A DNA stretch of 64,000 bases from Trichomonas vaginalis G3 (GCF_026262505.1 NC_067206.1:30457896-30521895), one strand, 5' to 3'. Numbered from the stretch's first letter, positions 10,634-20,996 are shown. Notes: a model not told the origin generated them from the sequence alone. Made by a program: numbers and translations.

Positions 10634-10745
10634 GAGTATATAAGAATTTCCGAAAAAGTGACACCCAAAAAGTGACACTTTCAATAGGGAGTAACACTTA
10701 AAAAGTGACAATTTAAAATTCACAATAAATAAAAATAATAAATTT

Positions 10746-11315
10746 TTAGTCTATTAAATTATTCTTTTCTTTGAAATCCTCTAAAAATTCTTCGAAATGT
10801 TCTAAAATATAATCTGGAGAATTATAACAAAATTCATTAATTTCTAACATATACGTATCTAACAATTCATTTGGAATTTCAAACGATCTTAAATATGTAA
10901 TTGAATTTTGTATCTTCTCATTTATTTGAGAAAGTTTTTCTTCAGCATTTTCCAATAAAAATCTTAATGGATTCAAATTGGCTTCTTGATTCTGAACAAA
11001 ATTTAATACTTGGTATAAACGTGATTGAACTTCTCTTTTCAATTTTGTTTTATAATCTGTCAATCGAGGCTCGCGAATTCTAATTGAAGGAATAAAACCT
11101 CTTTGAAGTAAATCGTTTTTAATACGATAAAAGTAATTGGGTGCAACTTCTTCTAAAAGATTTTTGACAAAAACATCAATTCTTTGATTTTTAACGCAGC
11201 CAAAATCGTGATATTTTATCTTTTTAAATAAAGATTCAGAAACGTTATTCACAACGGTTAATTCATTTGGTCTGGCAGCGGCTATCCACATCATAGCCAA
11301 CAATTCCTTATACAA
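10746..11315 (-). pseudogene. Probable MULE transposase C-terminal remnant (189 aa)
   Basis: The open frame begins ARPNELTVVNNVSESLFKKIK. This resembles the C-terminal 'TNN-x-x-E-S' segment of Mutator-type transposases, followed by a helical Glu/Lys-rich tail. At 189 residues it lacks the catalytic DDE core. Its N-terminal edge runs into the hairpin region, so a longer gene was apparently replaced or lost. The family call is tentative and rests on this one motif and on the enclosing element. Confidence 0.45.
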
Positions 11316-12310
11316 AATTCAAAAACTTGGGTGCAATCAGAACTGATTGCACCCAAGTTTTTGAACTTTCTTGAGGGAATTAAAGGGTGAGAGATTTATA
11401 GTCTATCTATATATCTCCCACCCTCTAATTCCCTCCCTGACAGCGGGAAACTTTGTCTGAATGTTAAACTATTCAGACAAAGTTTCCCACTGTTTGCGAA
11501 GGAATTGTTGGCTATGATGTACTGATCATGAATCAGTACATCATAGCCAACAATTCCTTATATAAAGTTCAAAAACTTGGGTGCAATCAGAACTGATTGC
11601 ACCCAAGTTTTTGAACTTTCTTGAGGGAATGGAAGAGTAAGAGGTATACATTATGAATATATACCTCTTACCCTTCCATTCCCTCTCTGACAGCGGAAAA
11701 CTTTGTCTGAATGTTAAACTATTCAGACAAAGTTTCCCGCTGTCAGCGAAAGAATTGTTCCATCTGGTGCATAGAGTGTGAATCTATGCACCAAATGGAG
11801 CAAGTCCCTCGCGAAATTGCCAAAACTTGCGTCGCATTTCAAAGATTGCGACCCAAATTTTGGCGATTTCTAGTAGAGATGGAGTATTTTGAGTCACTGA
11901 CCTATATGCAGTGGCTCAAAGGGCTCCATCTCTACTTTGAAGCAAGGAAACTTTCCTCGAAATTTTGATAATTTGAAGAAAGTTTTCAAGCAATTAACAA
12001 AGGATTACTCGCTATGAGGTAAAGATTCTAGATTTTCACCTCATAGCGAGAGCTTCCCTTTCATTGCTTGAAAACTTTCCCCAGCTTCAAAATTGGGGAA
12101 AGGGCTGTAAAGTCGACTCCGATACCAGCAGGTACCAGAGTATTTAAAAGAGAAGCCCTCGTACGAGTTTCTATGAAGACCTTCTCATTCAAGAAGATCT
12201 GAATAGAAAATCGTACGAGGGCATTGGAAACTCGCGTCTGGTACATGTTGGTACCAGAGTGTTTGAGATTTGAAGATTCTGGTACTAACATGTACCAGAA
12301 TTTATGATGA
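11290..12310. repeat. Nested hairpin array inside the MULE
   Basis: Long inverted repeats follow one another. Examples are GGTGCAATCAG...CTGATTGCACC, CAGACAAAGTTTCCC with its inverse, CTCGTACGA with its inverse, and GGTACCAG with its inverse. A block of about 230 bp (from CATCATAGCCAACAATTCC) is present twice with small differences. No gene is apparent here. Confidence 0.8.
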
Positions 12311-12716
12311 ATTCTGATGGACCATTATAAAATGGTAGCGGTTTGTTTCAAAAAAATTTAGATGAGATTTGCATAGATATAGATTATATGATTTATACAT
12401 ATGAAAAATAATATATAAAAATATAATTTTGAGATAATTATGTAAATAATATTTTAAATATTTGAATTTGAGGTATAATTTTATAGTAAAATATATTATA
12501 AAGAGTATTTATATAAATATTGTAAAATAATATAAGTAATAAAAATTGAGACCCCCTCCCTGTTTTTGATGTTTTGTCACTTTTTCGGTAATTCTTATTG
12601 TTTCGTTTTTTCACCTGTTTTTTCACCCCCGTGAATTTTCATGTATTTCCTTATGAAAGAAAAATAACGCTAATTTTATTTTTATTTATTTTTTTATTTT
12701 GTATGTAAAGACAGAA

Positions 12717-13328
12717 ATGACAAACATTGAGTTTGAAACAGTTAAAAAGATAGACAATGACACCAAAGTGGTTAGAATTGGTGATTTAAACGTAAGATAC
12801 TCAAAGAAATACAACAAATATTCTTTGTCAGACATTATAACACCATCTGGAAAGAAAGCAAAGGACTGGGTTAGAATTGCTTCTACTCAGAAAATTTTGA
12901 CAAGAAATCCTGAGCTTATGATATCAGTAGCATTTCATGGAACAAGAGTATATCTCATTGACAAAAGTCTTATACCAATAATTCTTCTATGGATTGATCC
13001 AGTTGTTGGATATAACTTCATAACATATGGTTCATTCGATACGGAACGTTGCAGTGAAGGCTTACTTTACATCGTTCAGAAACCGAAGGACTTCAATACA
13101 AAGAGATATAAGATAGGAAGGACATATAATATAACTCAAAGATATGACAGTACAGTCAATAGAGTCAAGGTTGTGTTCGTTAATGATATGAGAGCTGCAG
13201 AAACAGAACTACTTGAAAAGTTTGAGAAAATGTATGGTGCTCCCACGAAAGGTAAAGAAACGTTTGAAGTAGATGAGATAGATAGTGCTATAAAATTATT
13301 TGACGAAGTTGCTGAAAAATACATGTAA
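12717..13328 (+). CDS. KilA-N-like / T5orf172 (GIY-YIG-like) protein, X copy
   Basis: The first ATG begins MTNIEFETV (203 residues). The N-terminal half (about 20-105: VGDLN-type start, KKYNKYSLSDI, then VYLIDKSLIPIILLWIDP) resembles KilA-N or related viral DNA-binding modules. The C-terminal half (about 115-190) has LLYIVQ, YKIGRT and a following Arg, the signature of T5orf172/MUG113 domains related to GIY-YIG nucleases. Such two-domain proteins occur in large DNA viruses and phages. GGTGA clusters lie on both sides. A near-identical copy is in Z at 39228. Confidence 0.7.
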   Translation: MTNIEFETVKKIDNDTKVVRIGDLNVRYSKKYNKYSLSDIITPSGKKAKDWVRIASTQKILTRNPELMISVAFHGTRVYLIDKSLIPIILLWIDPVVGYNFITYGSFDTERCSEGLLYIVQKPKDFNTKRYKIGRTYNITQRYDSTVNRVKVVFVNDMRAAETELLEKFEKMYGAPTKGKETFEVDEIDSAIKLFDEVAEKYM

Positions 13329-13396
13329 AGCGTTTATTTTTGGTCTTTTGTGAAAATTCATGAAATTTGGTCATTTTTCACCAAAAATAATGTTTA

Positions 13397-13443
13397 GGTG
13401 AAGAGGTGAGATCTCACCCGTTTTTTCACCTGTTTTTTCACCC
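13397..13443. promoter_or_regulatory. GGTGA-box palindrome cluster 3
   Basis: The core GGTGAGATCTCACC is at 13405-13418, with one outer GGTGA box before it and two TCACC boxes after it. It lies between the KilA-N/T5orf172 gene and the 313-residue gene, and a T-rich leader shared with the upstream gene follows it. Confidence 0.75.
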
Positions 13444-13526
13444 CCGTGAATTTTTCATGTATTTCCTTATGAAAGAAAAATAACGCTAATTTTTTTTTAT
13501 TTATTTTTTTATTTTGTATAAAAGAT

Positions 13527-14468
13527 ATGATTTCAACAATCGGCACAACAACAATTCAAACAACAACAGCACCAAACTCGTTAGTCATGAATCCTACATC
13601 AATGTTAGTAGAGATGAAAAGCTTCATTCCTTCTTCATTTACTTTCGAAACAGAAATACAAAGAATAAAGCAAGAACTTTTAACAAGTAATTTAGACTGT
13701 ACCGCACAGGATGAAGAAAATGAAGAATATCTTTATGACATGCAGGACATTATTGACCATTTACCCAAATTGCCTGAAATCCAACAACAAAAACTAACTA
13801 TTCCTGAATTCGATGAAATTGAAGTTAAAGTTACTGATTCAGTAGAAATAAAGAAGTTCATACGTAAGGTTAACTATGAGTTTCTAGGATATCATTGCAA
13901 CCATAAAGTTATGGACAAAGATTGCGATATGGTATATAAGAATGTTTCTGATATATATAAATCGGAGGAGTTTAAGACATACGACAACTTTGTTTCATTA
14001 GTTGCAAAATGTGTATGGCAGATAAGAGATAAAGATAGAAGAGGTAAAGTATGGAACGGACAAATAAAACCCGCAGCTTTTGAGTTAAAGAAAACCATTG
14101 ACGCCTTAGTTGTTCTAGCAGGTCAAATTTCAATGTATAACGCAAAAATGAATCCGCAATGTTCAAAATGTAAAGCAGAAATAAGAAAATATAACTACTC
14201 AGTCAAAGAGATAGAACGTATGCGAAACGACTATGCAGACTTAAAGAAAGAAGCAGAAAAGCCAGCAGAAGATAAAATGGACATGTTAGCATTTCTGAAC
14301 AAAAACTATCCAACAGCAGAAGATTTCCTTCTGTCTGACGTCAAGAAGAAATATAAAGAGACTTTCGGCATGATTAAAACATTCGATGTACTAAAAGAAG
14401 AAATAGAAGCTACGAAATTGTTTAGGATTTCAAATATACATCGTACAATTCATGTAAAACGCTTGTGA
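13527..14468 (+). CDS. Unrecognised CxxC / coiled-coil protein, X copy (313 aa)
   Basis: I do not recognise the family. A Thr-rich N-terminus is followed by an acidic helical region. A conserved middle comes next (VEIKKFIRKVNYEFLGYHC, KVMDKDC, AKCVWQIRDKD), then a CSKC pair at about 212-215 and a heptad-like helix. The Cys pairs could bind zinc. The gene lies between GGTGA clusters and next to two KilA-N-type genes. A close relative at 38530 keeps the same company in Z, so it probably belongs to the same regulatory cassette. Confidence 0.65.
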   Translation: MISTIGTTTIQTTTAPNSLVMNPTSMLVEMKSFIPSSFTFETEIQRIKQELLTSNLDCTAQDEENEEYLYDMQDIIDHLPKLPEIQQQKLTIPEFDEIEVKVTDSVEIKKFIRKVNYEFLGYHCNHKVMDKDCDMVYKNVSDIYKSEEFKTYDNFVSLVAKCVWQIRDKDRRGKVWNGQIKPAAFELKKTIDALVVLAGQISMYNAKMNPQCSKCKAEIRKYNYSVKEIERMRNDYADLKKEAEKPAEDKMDMLAFLNKNYPTAEDFLLSDVKKKYKETFGMIKTFDVLKEEIEATKLFRISNIHRTIHVKRL

Positions 14469-14475
14469 AAAAAGA

Positions 14476-14522
14476 GGTGAAAAAACAGGTGAAAAAACGG
14501 GTGAGATCTCACCTCTTCACCT
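14476..14522. promoter_or_regulatory. GGTGA-box palindrome cluster 4
   Basis: This is the reverse orientation: two GGTGA boxes with A tracts, then the core GGTGAGATCTCACC (14500-14513), then TTCACC. It begins 7 bp after the stop of the 313-residue gene. Confidence 0.75.
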
Positions 14523-14754
14523 AAACATTATTTTTGCTGAATTCAGCACAAAATTCTGAGTAAAATGACATACGGCATGTGTCAAACCGTTGAGTTTTCT
14601 CAAATTTTAAAAATTGCTGCGGAAAGTTCGTCAAAAAAGTGAAGGTTCCCGACGGTTTCAAACCGCCATACTTTACATGAAGATAGTTTACAATGTCAAC
14701 TAAATATCATGTACGATAGAAACGGTTATGTAAACTTTACATTTTGTAAAGTTT

Positions 14755-14971
14755 TGTCCTGATTCAGAACAAGACTTGTATTTTTTCAGAACAAGTCTTG
14801 TATTTTTTCAAGACAAATCTTGTCCTGATTCAGAACAAGTCTTGCACTTTTTAGTCAGTTTTTCTTGTAAAGTTCTCAAATTTGAGAACAATTGTCCTGA
14901 TTCAAGACAAGTCTTGTATTTTTTCAAGACAAATCTTGTCCTGATTCAGAACAAGACTTGCACTTTTTCAG
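14755..14971. repeat. 22-bp iteron-like array 1 with central palindrome
   Basis: Repeats of 22 bp each contain a dyad of the type ACAAGTCTTGT or ACAAGACTTGT. They stand on both sides of the perfect 18-bp palindrome GTTCTCAAATTTGAGAAC (14872-14889), which is preceded by TTGTAAA. The array lies upstream of a KilA-N gene. Arrays 2 and 3 share the 22-bp period and the core. It looks like a protein-binding array or origin; the function is inferred. The rest of 14523-15328 is AT-rich with no gene seen. Confidence 0.75.
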
Positions 14972-15328
14972 GAAATCCTATCGTCCAACTTTACAAATGT
15001 CACTTTTTCAACATGATTACATTTTGGTCGGGGAACAACTTTCTCTCATTTTGTCACTTTTCTATCGTCGTGTTTTGTCACTTTTCCCTCAGGGTGTGTG
15101 TCAGAAAATATCCAAAATCTTTATAGCCTCGTATCTCCTTCAATTCTTGACGGTTTGACATGTATGACACACCATTCAATTCAGAATTATGTGCTGAATC
15201 TTATGACCTTCATTTGTTCGTGACTTCTTTTCACATATGTAACCATGAATTTTTAACATTTCTTTAACACAGAAAATAAAGTTAGTTTTATTTTTATTTA
15301 TTTTTTTATCCGGAATATAAAGACAGTA

Positions 15329-16156
15329 ATGACAACATTAGAGAACACAACAACTGCTATCGTTCATGAAGCCATTAATGAAGAATACGAATACATACAG
15401 TATAACAAACAGTTACGTCTCATTCGTTCAGTCAAAGACGATATGTACCAAATGCAAAGTATAATGAATGCTCTTCAGTCTACAAAGCAAGCATATCATT
15501 GGTTTGAAAACCAACAGACAAAAGAACTTTTAGAAGAATTTCCTCATATGATTGCTTCCCTCGGAAAACCGAGGGAAGAGATTCCGTACGAAAATCGCAA
15601 GAATTTGGCTCCTTGTTTGAAAGGTTATTATGTTCATAGACTTTTAGTAAATGCTGTAGCAATGTGGGCTTCACCTCGTTATGCTTGTTATATTTTCATG
15701 ATGTTAGATGAACTATATAAAGCAGAACGTGAAGATATGGAAAAGAAACTTCAAGCAAAAGATGAAGTCATTGAATCCAAAGACAAAAGCATACAGAAAA
15801 GAATACCACGTTCAGTACCAAAAGGAAAGGAAAAAAGCTATAAGTATATGATTTATACTGAAGAGTTGGAAAATGAAGAAGACAGAGATATGGTTATGTT
15901 GCATTTAGTGAGAAGAAACAACAAGAGCTTTTATGACCTCGCTAAAATATATAAATCTGACAAAAACTGGTTCTATCGTGAAAACTTACCGATTTCAATG
16001 ACACCGAATGAGCAAATAAAGGAAATTGTCAAAAATACTCTTCCTCAAACACACTATGACATCAAAGGTTGCACAATACTTACATTCAAAGAAGACTTAC
16101 CGCTACTGAAGGAAAAAATAACAGAATATTTCGATAACTTCAAAGAGGAAGAATGA
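15329..16156 (+). CDS. KilA-N / DUF3627-like protein, X copy (275 aa)
   Basis: Residues about 30-130 form a KilA-N domain, whose end is clear (KGYYVHRLLVNAVAMWASPRY). A charged helical linker (131-160) leads to a C-terminal domain like DUF3627 (YKYMIYTEE, LHLVRRNNKSF, NWFYRENLPISMTPNE). This pairing occurs in proteins of insect and giant viruses and suggests a DNA-binding regulator. Inside the KilA-N coding region, at about 15552-15586, lies a GC-rich hairpin (CCCTCGG...CCGAGGG) that adds residues absent from the Z copy at 40155. Confidence 0.8.
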   Translation: MTTLENTTTAIVHEAINEEYEYIQYNKQLRLIRSVKDDMYQMQSIMNALQSTKQAYHWFENQQTKELLEEFPHMIASLGKPREEIPYENRKNLAPCLKGYYVHRLLVNAVAMWASPRYACYIFMMLDELYKAEREDMEKKLQAKDEVIESKDKSIQKRIPRSVPKGKEKSYKYMIYTEELENEEDRDMVMLHLVRRNNKSFYDLAKIYKSDKNWFYRENLPISMTPNEQIKEIVKNTLPQTHYDIKGCTILTFKEDLPLLKEKITEYFDNFKEEE

Positions 16157-16187
16157 AGTCACGACAACATTAACGAAGAGAGAATGA

Positions 16188-16233
16188 GGTGAAAAAAGAG
16201 GTGAAAAAACGGGTGAGATCTCACCTCTTCACC
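16188..16233. promoter_or_regulatory. GGTGA-box palindrome cluster 5
   Basis: Two GGTGA boxes, the core GGTGAGATCTCACC (16212-16225) and TTCACC form the cluster. It lies 31 bp after the KilA-N/DUF3627 stop. The next 230 bp, to the convergent gene at 16469, show nothing further. Confidence 0.75.
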
Positions 16234-16468
16234 TAAAATATATTTTTGTGCTATATTTACACTCATTTACGAAGAAGTCATGAATCCTACGTCAATTATG
16301 TTCGACACTGTAAGCATTAACAATAACATTAACGAAGCATCATGCTGTTCGCTCTTTCGTACCTGTTGTCAAAATGTCATGTTGTCATCATTTTTAAAAG
16401 AAGTTAATTAACCTGGTGACACATGGTGACGTGGTGACACTTTCAGTTATTCAAAAATATATTTTTGC

Positions 16469-16942
16469 TTAAATAGCTTCAGGGTCAATTTCTTCAACCA
16501 TTTCACTTCCTTCGTCAATGTCAATTGAAGCTTCTTCAACCTTTGGTAAGAATTTCTGTATAACATCTTTGTTCGTTATTGTCTTCAGAGATGAAGGATA
16601 ATATTTCACATTTGTTTCACCCTTCTTATATTCTTTCTGTTCGGAAAGATTCATAGTAATACTGAAGAAGTCAATGTTGGAGTTCTTTATAATAGTATAA
16701 TGAGTATCTTTGACATTCACGAAGAAACCCTTTTGTTTCAAAACTACTGCTAACTCTTGTAAAGTATAACGTTTGCGGTCAATGACGATAGCTAATGGTC
16801 TGACATACTGACCAAACTTAGATTCTTTCACAAACTTCTTGTTAAAGATAACATTAACGTTTGAAGCACCATTGAACTCATTCTTGATGGCAGTAGCGAG
16901 AGCATTGTATGAAAAGAACTTGCAATCTTGCATGTGTTTCAT
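16469..16942 (-). CDS. Unrecognised X protein (157 aa)
   Basis: This is an open frame with mixed alpha/beta character. A basic, Asn/Phe-rich first half (YNALATAIKNEFNGASNVN) is followed by RKRYTLQELAVVLKQKGF, which looks like a helix-turn-helix-like segment. The C-terminal tail is very acidic. No family is recognised. It is divergent from the polymerase gene across a 90-bp T-rich spacer (16943-17032), so the two may share a promoter region and a replication role; that is inference. Confidence 0.55.
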   Translation of the reverse strand: MKHMQDCKFFSYNALATAIKNEFNGASNVNVIFNKKFVKESKFGQYVRPLAIVIDRKRYTLQELAVVLKQKGFFVNVKDTHYTIIKNSNIDFFSITMNLSEQKEYKKGETNVKYYPSSLKTITNKDVIQKFLPKVEEASIDIDEGSEMVEEIDPEAI

Positions 16943-17032
16943 TAAAATAAAAATATTAAATTATTTTGAAAAATAACTTAAAAAAAATCTAATCTAATTT
17001 TTTCTAAGAAATTTTTTTATTTCCTACTAAAG

Positions 17033-20000
17033 ATGTATCGGAAGTTGTCTAAGTTAGAACACTCGGAAATAAAACAACTTCTTACAGAAGCTAACATAGA
17101 TGTTGCAAAACATTACGCGACAAACAAAAAAGCACTCGCTGACATCCTCAATGACTACAATGGTGAAATAACTTATGATAGAATTCATGAGTTCATAAAG
17201 CCGCAACGCGGCGAGGACGAAGTCCATGCAAGAGCATTTCCTTTAAATGACGTTGCTATTGACTTATATCATAGACGTTCAATACCTCATGAAGTAAGAA
17301 GAGAAATGTTTGACATAACAAATGCAAACGTTGGTCATACTCGTAAAGCTCTTTCGCATGACGTTCGTCAAGAGATGTTTGACATAACAAATGCAAACGT
17401 TGGTGAAACAAGAAGAAGAGACGACACACTGAAACAACAGAGAAGAGAGATGTTTAAAAGTGCTATAGAACAAGTTCGCAAAGCTAACGATGTCATTCGT
17501 TCCATTGACGACAAACCAAAAGAAGGTGAGAGATGGTTAAAGAAAGATGAAGAGAATAGGAAGAGAAATGTGAAGTCAGGCAATAGACTCATTGACTTTA
17601 ACATCGAAGCTTTAGATGAACCAAACAGAGACTATTTACACAAACATTTCGGTAAGGTTTTCATGAGACTCTTAGAGAAGATTAAAATAAACTCCCAACA
17701 AAGATGGATGGTATGTTATAAACTTGGTGGAAAGTATGAATGTTCTACGTTAAACCTCAATAATATTGGAACATTACTACATCAGCTCTTGAAGGAGAAC
17801 TTTATATCAGAGATAGAAGCAAATGCTGCAGGTATTGTTGAAATGCACTATGACTTCTTCTTGACAAACATAAAGAATCTTACTGAAATAAAGATGTATG
17901 ATTTAACAGAATATGAAGGCTTAACGATGTCAGATGTAAAGAAAGGCAAACCAAAAAAGAGACCATATAGAGATGAAAGCACACTGACAGAAAGACAGAA
18001 AAGATTATTGAACAGACTTAAACAAACAGGAGATAAACAAGATATAGATGACTTCTGGAATGAAATCCTTGATGAAAAGAAGTTTTATAAGAAGAGAAGC
18101 GGTCAGTTCTGGAAGTATCTTTGCACATTACCTATAAATCTTGAACGCTACCAAATCTTCAATGAACTGAACAAAAGAACTGCAGCACTTATGACAGAAG
18201 ACAATTGTTTCGTTTATGCTTGCATTCAGGCTGGAGTAGATAAGAAGAAACTATTGACCACATGAGAGAAGTCATTCGTGTTAGAGACTTTCCTCAAAGT
18301 AAAGTACAAGAAATTTCTGACGCAACAGTATAGCATTTAATGTTACCATTGGTTACTTCAATGACTCAAGACATAATGAAATAAAGAGATACATACCAAA
18401 AGAATGTGAAACTGTTCGAACTATTGACTTACTTCTTGTTGAAGACCACTACATGCTAAATGAAAGACTTCCAATGACAACATATTTCATTCGCAACTAT
18501 ATAGAAATCTTGAAGGAGTGTGGTGGAATGAACATTGAGAAACAGATGAAGATTTATACAAAGAGAGAAGATAAATATGTAGTTCGCATGGATAGAACTA
18601 CACCGCTATGGGATGTTATGAAAACATTGTGGGAGTGCAAATATTTCGAACCTATTTCTTATGGAGAACTTTTCACATATACGACTGACTTATATAAACA
18701 GAACCTTGCACCATTTAAAGATTTGACATATGCTCCAAAGTATTGTGTACAACTGAAGAAGAAAGCAGAGTCAAAAGAAGTAAATAAAGCTAAATGTAAG
18801 TTCATTCCTGAGCACGTTTTCTTTGCTGACTTTGAGTGCAGTAGTACGGATGGCTTTCATAAAGCTTTTAACATCTGTTATGACAGTGAAGATGGTTCAG
18901 TGAGTGAAAGCATATGGGGTCAAACTGTGCAACAGAATTTTTGGAACGACTTCCTGACAAGAGTTTAATATATTTCCATAACCTCAGTTATGATATAAAC
19001 TTCATCTTAAGACACATGACAGAAGTGAAAGGAACTCCCATCATTAAAGGTTCACGAACAATGCAAATAACTGGCTTATATAAAGGACGGGCAATTATTA
19101 TAAAAGACTCTTACAGTGTTATAAATAAGAAGCTTAAACTATTTCCTGCTATGTTTAACTTACAAACAGGACCGAAAGAAGTATTTCCATATAACTACTA
19201 CACAGTACTTTGTTAGCAAATGACAACAGAACTGGTGTCATTTCTGAAGCATGTAAGTTTAAGATATTGAAACGTTCATGAAAGAACATAGATTCCATCA
19301 AAGGTTGCAGAATAGATGAAAACCACTTCGACTTAGAAAAATATAGCTCATTTTATTGTAAACAAGATGTAAGAATTTTAAGAGAAGGTTTTGTTAAGTT
19401 CCGCAATGACATATTGAAAGAATTTGATTTAAACGTTTATGACTACGTTAGTATTTGTTCTATTGCTAACAAATTGTTTGAGAACAGAGTATACTTCCCG
19501 AATGGAAATCTTTATGACCTCTCAAATAAACCAAGAGAATTTATTTCGAGATGCATTCAAGGTGGAAGATGTATGTTGTCAGATAACATGAAACAAAAGA
19601 GCGAAAAGAAACTCATTGCTGACTTCGACGCTGTTTCATTATATCCATCCGCTATAGCAAGATTGTATACTTTAGAAGGAATTCCAAAAGTATTGAAGGA
19701 TGAGATGTTAAGCACAGAGTATCTCATGAGACATTTATTCGATGACGACCAAAAGGAACCCATTGGTGAAAAGTTTATGTCTGGCTTCTTTGTTCTCATT
19801 AAGATAACAGAGATTGGAATACATAGACACTTTCCTTTAATAGTTTGTGACCCTGAACTAAATCCAGAACTTAACGTTCCCAGAAGTTCAAACACTTGCT
19901 GTTTAATGTATGTTGACCATATAACATTACAAGACCTCATAAAATATCAAGGTGTCAAATGTGAAGTGTTGCAAGGATACTATTACGATGGAAACAGAGA

Positions 20001-20883
20001 TATTAGAATAAGAGATGAAGTAAAGAAGTTGTTTGAGTTAAGGTTAAAGTATAAGAAAGAAGGAAATCCTTTGCAAGAAAATATAAAGCTCATTCTGAAC
20101 AGTATTTATGGCAAAACTATTCTATCTCCTATTGAGTCAAAAATAACCATAGTAGATGACAAAGATGCTATAAGATATGCCATCAGAAACTACAACCATA
20201 TAGTGAAGTTCGAAGGTTTGGATGGTTCAGATAAAACTATTTTCAAGCTAACGAAAAGCATTTGCAGACACTTTAACTTCTGTCCACTTGGTGTTAATAT
20301 TCTATCAATGTCGAAGAGAATAATGAATGAAGTGTTTTGCACGATTGAAGACTTAGGATTAAAAGCATTTTATCAGGATACAGATTCGATGCACATTTAC
20401 AATGAAGACATACCACGTTTAGCTCATGAATTTAAGAAGAGATACGGTAGAGAACTTATTGGTAAAACATTAGGTCAATTTCATTCTGACTTCGCAGAAA
20501 TAACACCTGGAAAACAAAGTTTAGCATACAAGTCAATATTTTGTGGAAAGAAGACCTACATAGACTTACTCACTAACGATTTAAATGAAGTTGCATTTCA
20601 CTGCAGAATGAAAGGCGTGAAGCAAGATGTTATTGCTTTAACCGCTAATGAAATGTTTCCTGACTCTGTTCAGTGTTTCTATGATGAAGATAAAGGTTTA
20701 ATGGTTCCGCAAGGAAAATTTGACAAAGACTCTGAGTTCAGTGTCATGAAACTTTATAAAGCACTTTATGACGGTCAAGAGATTGGATTTGACTTATGTA
20801 AGTCATGTCAACCTTGCTTTGAAGAGAAGTTTAACTTCTCAATAACGACTAAAACAAGCTTTATTCGTAAGTTGAAGTTCTGA
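17033..20883 (+). pseudogene. Protein-primed DNA polymerase B (pPolB) of X (broken)
   Basis: This family copies Polinton DNA from protein-primed ends and has a 3'-5' exonuclease. Visible motifs in order are ExoI (ADFECSS), ExoII (FHNLSYDINF), ExoIII (YCKQDVRIL), motif A (DFDAVSLYPS), motif B (LILNSIYGK), motif C (YQDTDSMH) and a KKTY near the end. The long N-terminal region before the exonuclease is usual for Polintons. It looks broken, with about three breaks, so it is probably inactive. It is followed by a 12-bp tandem repeat. Confidence 0.88.
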
Positions 20884-20900
20884 GGTCATTTATTTTTGTC

Positions 20901-20996
20901 AGCAATGAGGTCAGCAATGAGGTCATGAATGAGGTCATGAATGAGGTCATGAATGAGGTCATGAATGAGGTCAGCAATGAGGTCATGAATGAGGTC
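20901..20996. repeat. 12-bp tandem repeat after pPolB
   Basis: Eight units of 12 bp (ATGAATGAGGTC or AGCAATGAGGTC) stand in perfect register between the polymerase gene and the convergent YP-W gene. The shared piece AATGAGGTC also appears as TGAGGTCATT at the polymerase stop. No coding function is evident. Confidence 0.85.

Larger units (their letters stand above)
10634..12604. mobile_element. Mutator-like element (1971 bp) inserted in X
   Basis: The 10-bp target duplication GTTTTTTCAC lies at 10624-10633 and 12605-12614. The terminal inverted repeats of about 30 bp share ATAAGAATT and CCGAAAAAGTGACA. A 9-11 bp duplication is typical of Mutator-like elements, which are known in trichomonads. 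It contains a transposase-like remnant (10746-11315) and a kilobase of hairpins. It landed in a GGTGA palindrome cluster. Confidence 0.85.

Noticed and set aside
11290-12310. Hairpins as transcription terminators or structured RNA genes
   Set aside because: The arms are long, nested and lie inside a transposon without adjacent element genes. Two other transposons in the window are filled the same way.
14755-14971. CRISPR array
   Set aside because: Units are contiguous without spacers, contain dyads, and there are no cas genes. The setting is eukaryotic.
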